Positions 4,956-7,614 of a stretch of 7,614 nucleotides of DNA are shown one piece after another. The notes beneath the pieces are model-generated. The model saw only the letters and a list, made by a program, of their open reading frames with translations. It had not been told where the DNA came from and did not search any database. The translations under genes and the position numbers were made by a program. The DNA is taken from positions 1 to 7,614 of the forward strand of contig JALXCO010000074.1 in the NCBI GenBank assembly GCA_026990885.1. Reading direction: 5' to 3'. The DNA comes from Desulfurococcales archaeon (GTDB lineage Archaea > Thermoproteota > Thermoprotei_A > Sulfolobales > AG1). How positions within the stretch are numbered: the first letter of the stretch is position 1; every line of letters begins with the position of its first letter.

Positions 4956-5630
4956 TTATGACTCAACAATCATGTTGGCGTATATAGCTATTCTCCATAT
5001 ATAGTCTGAAAGCTTCTCTAACATATACACTAGATCCTTAATTAAATACAGGATCTGGGGTTTATAGGCTAGATCCTTAAATATGCTGGAATAGAGATCT
5101 TTAAAGACGTTATCTATATCCTCTTCCAATTTTCGTATCTCATTAAGCTCACGGCCTATATCATGTGATCCTATATTTAATTTATGTAGCAACCTATCCA
5201 GGATCATGGCTTGATTCGAAATATCATTAACCATCTTCCCTATAGTTGCTATATAGCTTTGCGGCACATCAACCGAAATATCTACTAGAGCCTTTATAGA
5301 TAATCCCACTTCACCTATTCTTTCTCCAAAGTCAATTAGATTTGTTATTATTCCGAGGTAAAGATCTCTTTTATATATACCTATACTAACCCTAGATATA
5401 TATGACAGAAGCTTAACGTTAGCCTCAAAAGATTCGTCCTTTATCTTTAGTATCTTCTCTAGAACGTTAGAGGCTTCATATAGCGTCTTGTCCGATACTG
5501 TATTTATTAATGTTTGAAGACCACCTATACCTTCGGCTAGAGTTTTTATATTGTTTCTTATCTGCTCGATTATGTTAGCTTCAGCTAGGCTCTGTCTATT
5601 CATGCTGTGGGGATCCATATATTCATCCAT
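4956..5630 (-). CDS. DUF47/PhoU-like all-helical protein
   Basis: This 224-residue, almost entirely helical protein has no membrane segments. It has two repeats of the PhoU/DUF47 kind. The second is clearest: EIRKLEEDIDNVFKDLYSSIF at 164-184 matches the family's E..I..LE.E.D....ELY..IF helix. LIKDLVYMLEKLSDYIWRIAIYANMI at 196-221 matches the closing I..LE.ISD..E.IA..I helix. The length matches DUF47 proteins (about 210-225). PhoU acts in phosphate signalling through the Pst transporter, and DUF47 proteins are often next to Pit phosphate carriers; neither is present here. Instead it heads an operon with EndA, so a phosphate role should not be assumed. The start is ATG 5630-5628 with GGTGGAG just upstream; Met5 and Met10 are alternatives. 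The family call is by pattern only. Confidence 0.62.
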   Translation of the reverse strand: MDEYMDPHSMNRQSLAEANIIEQIRNNIKTLAEGIGGLQTLINTVSDKTLYEASNVLEKILKIKDESFEANVKLLSYISRVSIGIYKRDLYLGIITNLIDFGERIGEVGLSIKALVDISVDVPQSYIATIGKMVNDISNQAMILDRLLHKLNIGSHDIGRELNEIRKLEEDIDNVFKDLYSSIFKDLAYKPQILYLIKDLVYMLEKLSDYIWRIAIYANMIVES

Positions 5631-5699
5631 AGATCTCCACCGCTACAGTGCTTTAGTTCTGATATCTGTTACAGTCCCTTATTGCTATAGAATAGTTTG

Positions 5700-5707
5700 T
5701 TTATATA
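5700..5707 (-). promoter_or_regulatory. TATA box of the DUF47-endA-eight-cysteine operon
   Basis: The minus strand reads TATATAAA. A start near 5677 leaves a leader of about 47 nt that contains the GGTGGAG ribosome-binding site ahead of the ATG at 5630. It lies in the 125-bp spacer after the upstream gene pair, separating the two minus-strand units. Confidence 0.45.
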
Positions 5708-5739
5708 TCTATTCATCAAAGATTTTAATAAATATCGCC

Positions 5740-5756
5740 AGAGTGAATTACACTCT
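5740..5756 (-). terminator. Small hairpin directly after the helical-protein stop codon
   Basis: On the minus strand AGAGTG and CACTCT pair around a TAATT loop, starting at the last base of the TAA stop (5758-5756). A T-rich stretch (TATTTATT) follows 7 nt later. It is a weak 3'-end or terminator candidate for the upstream pair; the stem is only 6 bp. Confidence 0.3.
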
Positions 5757-6181
5757 TATTTCTTTAGCTCCATTATAGAAGATATCCTTATAGCTATATT
5801 TCTGAGTTCCGTTATCTCTTCTAGATCGTTGTCTATTGCTACATCAGACTTCATCTTGCTAAGTCTCTTTAAGAGATATATCTCGTCTTTTGCCGTACTC
5901 ATTTCGATAAAGTAGATCAAAAGCACCGTATCCTCGATAACTTCATTATTGCTATCTAAATTAGAATTAGCCGAGCTCTCTATCTTCTTTAAAATCTTGA
6001 TAAGCTTACCTCTAGATCTTCTGACTTTATTTATCTTTTCACCCACCATACCATCTGACGCTTTTCCTTTTTTAACTCTAATGATCGTTTTCTTTAATTC
6101 ACTAACGCTATTAAGGTACGTATCAACACAATCTTTCAGCTCACTAAACAGTTGGTACCAGTAGGCTCTATCGTTACTCAT
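5756..6181 (-). CDS. Helical protein of unknown function, coupled to the upstream gene
   Basis: I recognise no family. The 141-residue product is predicted by eye to be mostly alpha-helical and charged. It has a central Lys/Arg-rich stretch (about 30-67, for example KKTIIRVKKGKASDG and KVRRSRGKLIKILKK), a Ser/Asn-rich linker at 68-79, and leucine/isoleucine-rich helices to the end (82-141). Heptad-like spacing suggests coiled-coil or helical-bundle pairing. There are no signal peptide, membrane segment or cysteine clusters. The ATG (6181-6179) overlaps the TGA of the preceding gene as ATGA, with GGGTG 8 nt ahead inside that gene. This is the classic arrangement for coupled translation of partners made in equal amounts. 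A complex with the 6178-6567 product is therefore the best guess. Confidence 0.72.
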   Translation of the reverse strand: MSNDRAYWYQLFSELKDCVDTYLNSVSELKKTIIRVKKGKASDGMVGEKINKVRRSRGKLIKILKKIESSANSNLDSNNEVIEDTVLLIYFIEMSTAKDEIYLLKRLSKMKSDVAIDNDLEEITELRNIAIRISSIMELKK

Positions 6182-6567
6182 CTAGTATGCACCCGTTTAA
6201 CTGTAGCTATACTATTGTCAGCAATACCATTAATCTTTAAGAGATCCTCATTCACCCAGACCTCATTTACGGGTATGGACTCATCTATAATTGGGGTAAA
6301 TGTAAATTTCTTCTTACCGGCAACCACGATCTCTATGGTCTCATCCTCACCTAAGCCGAGTTCAGAAGCTAACTTAGGCGAAATTTTAGCGTTATTTTCG
6401 CTGATATCTCTAAGATACCTAATCCTAATCCTTTTCTCACTTGTTCTTTTCTTTGTTTGTGCTTTGAGCATTGATGGTGGGGGTATAATTTTTAATGTAT
6501 CTCTAACATTGATTTTAGGTAGCTCAAAGTCTTCCTCGCTTGAACCACCATTATTTTTATCCTTCAT
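6178..6567 (-). CDS. Unknown protein with basic N-terminus and beta-rich C-terminal domain
   Basis: No named family recognised. The first 45 of 129 residues are polar and probably unstructured, with a Pro-rich bit (IIPPPS at 27-32) and a basic patch (KAQTKKRTSEKR, 35-46). Residues 46-127 look like a compact beta domain: RIRIRYLRDI, then NAKISPKLASELGLGEDETIEIVVAGKKKFTF, then VWVNEDLL and NSIATVKRV. The segment 'acidic/polar strand, S-P-x-L-A-x-E-L-G-L, E-x-I-E-I' resembles the entry strands of double-psi beta-barrel domains (as in Cdc48 N-domains or molybdopterin-dinucleotide-binding domains), but the likeness is weak. The start is ATG 6567-6565 with GGTGG 7 nt ahead. It is first gene of a coupled pair, overlapping the next by 4 bp, with its promoter in the 184-bp divergent spacer shared with the permease. 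Confidence 0.72.
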   Translation of the reverse strand: MKDKNNGGSSEEDFELPKINVRDTLKIIPPPSMLKAQTKKRTSEKRIRIRYLRDISENNAKISPKLASELGLGEDETIEIVVAGKKKFTFTPIIDESIPVNEVWVNEDLLKINGIADNSIATVKRVHTR

Positions 6568-6628
6568 TATATATCCACCGGCTCTATACTTAGTTCATCT
6601 ACTTCCAATTAATCATCTTCTACGAAAC

Positions 6629-6641
6629 TATATATATTAAA
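6629..6641 (-). promoter_or_regulatory. TATA box of the coupled unknown gene pair
   Basis: The minus strand reads TTAATATATATAG. A start near 6608 gives a leader of about 41 nt that includes the GGTGG ribosome-binding site before the ATG at 6567. Confidence 0.45.
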
Positions 6642-6667
6642 ATTAATGTGTTTTTATGTAGATCATT

Positions 6668-6685
6668 TTATCATAAATATGATAA
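6668..6685. repeat. AT-rich palindrome in the divergent permease promoter region
   Basis: TTATCATA (6668-6675) and TATGATAA (6678-6685) are perfect 8-bp arms around an AA centre. It sits between the two divergent promoters, about 37 bp upstream of the permease box at 6722-6729 and 27 bp upstream of the leftward box. That position fits an operator for either gene. AT-richness makes chance palindromes more likely. Confidence 0.4.
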
Positions 6686-6721
6686 TATAAAGCGTAACTA
6701 TAACCGTTAATATACCTAATA

Positions 6722-6729
6722 TTTTTAAG
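6722..6729 (+). promoter_or_regulatory. Candidate TATA box of the permease gene
   Basis: TTTTTAAG at this position puts transcription start at about 6750-6752, on the GTG start codon, which suggests a leaderless mRNA. No ribosome-binding site is visible ahead of the GTG, consistent with that. Confidence 0.4.
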
Positions 6730-6751
6730 TATTTATATTAAAAACTGCACG

Positions 6752-7614
6752 GTGTCGGATATAGAGTTTCTAACTTTACGCGGGATAAAATTCGATAAAC
6801 GCAAAGAGGTTATTGCTGGTATAACTACCTTTTTGACAATGGCTTATATTATATTTGTTAATCCATTGATAATAGGATCCGGATACGAGCTAGCTTTAAA
6901 AATACAGCTAGGTGTAGATGAGCTTCCAAGCGAGTATCAAGCATTGGTGAATAACGTTAAGGTAGGTATAGCTACAGCAACCATAATAGCTGCAGCTGTA
7001 GGCACTATTCTTATGGCCATATTTGCCAGGCTACCCTTTGCACTGGCTCCAGGGATGGGTGAGAACGCTTTTATAGCGTTTTCAGTTATCCCGGCATTTT
7101 CAGCTGTTGGGGCACAGCTGGGGTTATCTGGTGTTGATGCGGTTAATATAGCTCTTATGGTGGCGTTGATGGCTGTTGTTGTTGATGGAGTAATATTCTT
7201 TATAGCTTCGTGGGCTGGTATAAGGGAAAAGATCATAAGGTCTATATCACCGAACCTAGCTATCGGGATAAGTGTTGGTATAGGCTTATTTATAACCTTC
7301 ATTGGCTTAAGCCTGGCTGGTTTCGTAAAGGCAGGAGCAGGAACACCTGTACAGTTTAACGTTGATGCATTCACAAGCCCTGAATCTATTTTAGCATTAA
7401 TCGGATTCTTTACTGCTTCAGCTCTATATATAAGGAAATTCGTTGGGAGCTTTCTAGCTACAATAATAGGGCTCACCATCATTGGGATTGCTACTGGAAT
7501 CACGAGGATGCCGCAGCAGATATTTAGCTACCCCGTATTCAGCACATCTATATTGCCTCAAATAGATAGTATTGCCGCTTGGTATGTTGCGATGATCAGT
7601 ATAGCTTTCCCTGT
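6752..7614 (+). CDS. AzgA-type (NCS2-like) purine permease, N-terminal part
   Basis: The first 287 residues are present with no stop; the gene continues past the window end (family length is roughly 430-480). Clear family segments are EVIAGITTFLTMAYIIFVNPLII (19-41), LPFALAPGMGENAFIAF (94-110) and ISPNLAIGISVGIGLFITFIGLSLAGF (165-191). All are hallmarks of the AzgA branch, which imports adenine, guanine or hypoxanthine by proton symport across the cell membrane. At least six to seven hydrophobic segments are visible. The segment usually read PGMGLNA in bacterial AzgA is PGMGENA here, with Glu104 in a substrate-site loop. An extra polar stretch (47-69) follows the first membrane segment. The start is GTG at 6752 directly after TTTTTAAG, probably leaderless. 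The substrate is inferred from the family only. Confidence 0.9.
   Translation, partial: MSDIEFLTLRGIKFDKRKEVIAGITTFLTMAYIIFVNPLIIGSGYELALKIQLGVDELPSEYQALVNNVKVGIATATIIAAAVGTILMAIFARLPFALAPGMGENAFIAFSVIPAFSAVGAQLGLSGVDAVNIALMVALMAVVVDGVIFFIASWAGIREKIIRSISPNLAIGISVGIGLFITFIGLSLAGFVKAGAGTPVQFNVDAFTSPESILALIGFFTASALYIRKFVGSFLATIIGLTIIGIATGITRMPQQIFSYPVFSTSILPQIDSIAAWYVAMISIAFP

Noticed and set aside
5551..6164. Three overlapping plus-strand ORFs of 71-75 codons
   Set aside because: Hydrophobic antisense shadows of helical minus-strand genes, overlapping one another and lacking ribosome-binding sites.
6152..6640. A 162-codon plus-strand ORF
   Set aside because: Antisense shadow of the coupled minus-strand genes, which have proper ribosome-binding sites and ATGA coupling.
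6937..7503. A 188-codon minus-strand ORF
   Set aside because: Antisense of the AzgA-type permease, whose plus-strand frame matches a known family along its whole length.
1..7614. CRISPR array, insertion sequence, toxin-antitoxin pair or tRNA/rRNA gene
   Set aside because: Looked for on both strands; no regularly spaced repeats, transposase motifs or cloverleaf-like sequence were seen.

Overview
The window reads as an AT-rich crenarchaeal (Thermoproteota, Thermoprotei-type) chromosome segment, most likely from a hyperthermophile. Four things point there. Both subunits of a heteromeric archaeal tRNA-splicing endonuclease are present, one catalytic and one with its active site lost, which is the crenarchaeal arrangement. 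TATA-box promoters sit about 26 bp ahead of presumed start sites. Shine-Dalgarno sites are of the GGTG/GAGG type. AGA/AGG and ATA codons are heavily used and many genes start with TTG or GTG. The genus cannot be fixed from sequence alone. I see no rRNA, tRNA, CRISPR array, insertion sequence or phage gene. This looks like ordinary chromosome with several poorly characterised crenarchaeal genes.

Left part (1-1950): the 5' end of a crotonase-family gene runs off the left edge on the minus strand. Next come a 180-bp spacer and the minus-strand structural subunit of the tRNA-splicing endonuclease. This is divergent from a plus-strand class II aldolase, and the two seem to share one AT-rich promoter. 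The aldolase converges on a small minus-strand protein with 15 cysteines, and a hairpin lies between the two ends. The small protein looks like two tandem copies of a cross-brace zinc module.

Middle (1950-3844): two plus-strand genes, a sugar-1-phosphate nucleotidylyltransferase with a left-handed beta-helix tail and a UbiX-type flavin prenyltransferase. The UbiX gene overlaps the next, convergent gene tail to tail by 38 bp.

Right part (3807-6567, all minus strand): transcription runs right to left. First comes a translationally coupled pair of unrecognised genes, a basic/beta protein at 6178-6567 and a helical protein at 5756-6181. After a 125-bp spacer with its own promoter come a DUF47/PhoU-like helical protein, the catalytic subunit of the tRNA-splicing endonuclease, and a basic Arg/Lys/Gly-rich protein with eight conserved-looking cysteines. 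The last three are 14-22 bp apart and look like one operon, suggesting, by inference only, an RNA-related role for the unknown partners. At the right edge an AzgA-type purine permease starts on the plus strand and is cut by the window end.

The best candidates for something undescribed are the duplicated zinc protein, the basic eight-cysteine partner of EndA, the coupled unknown pair, and the start-codon hairpin of the structural endonuclease gene.
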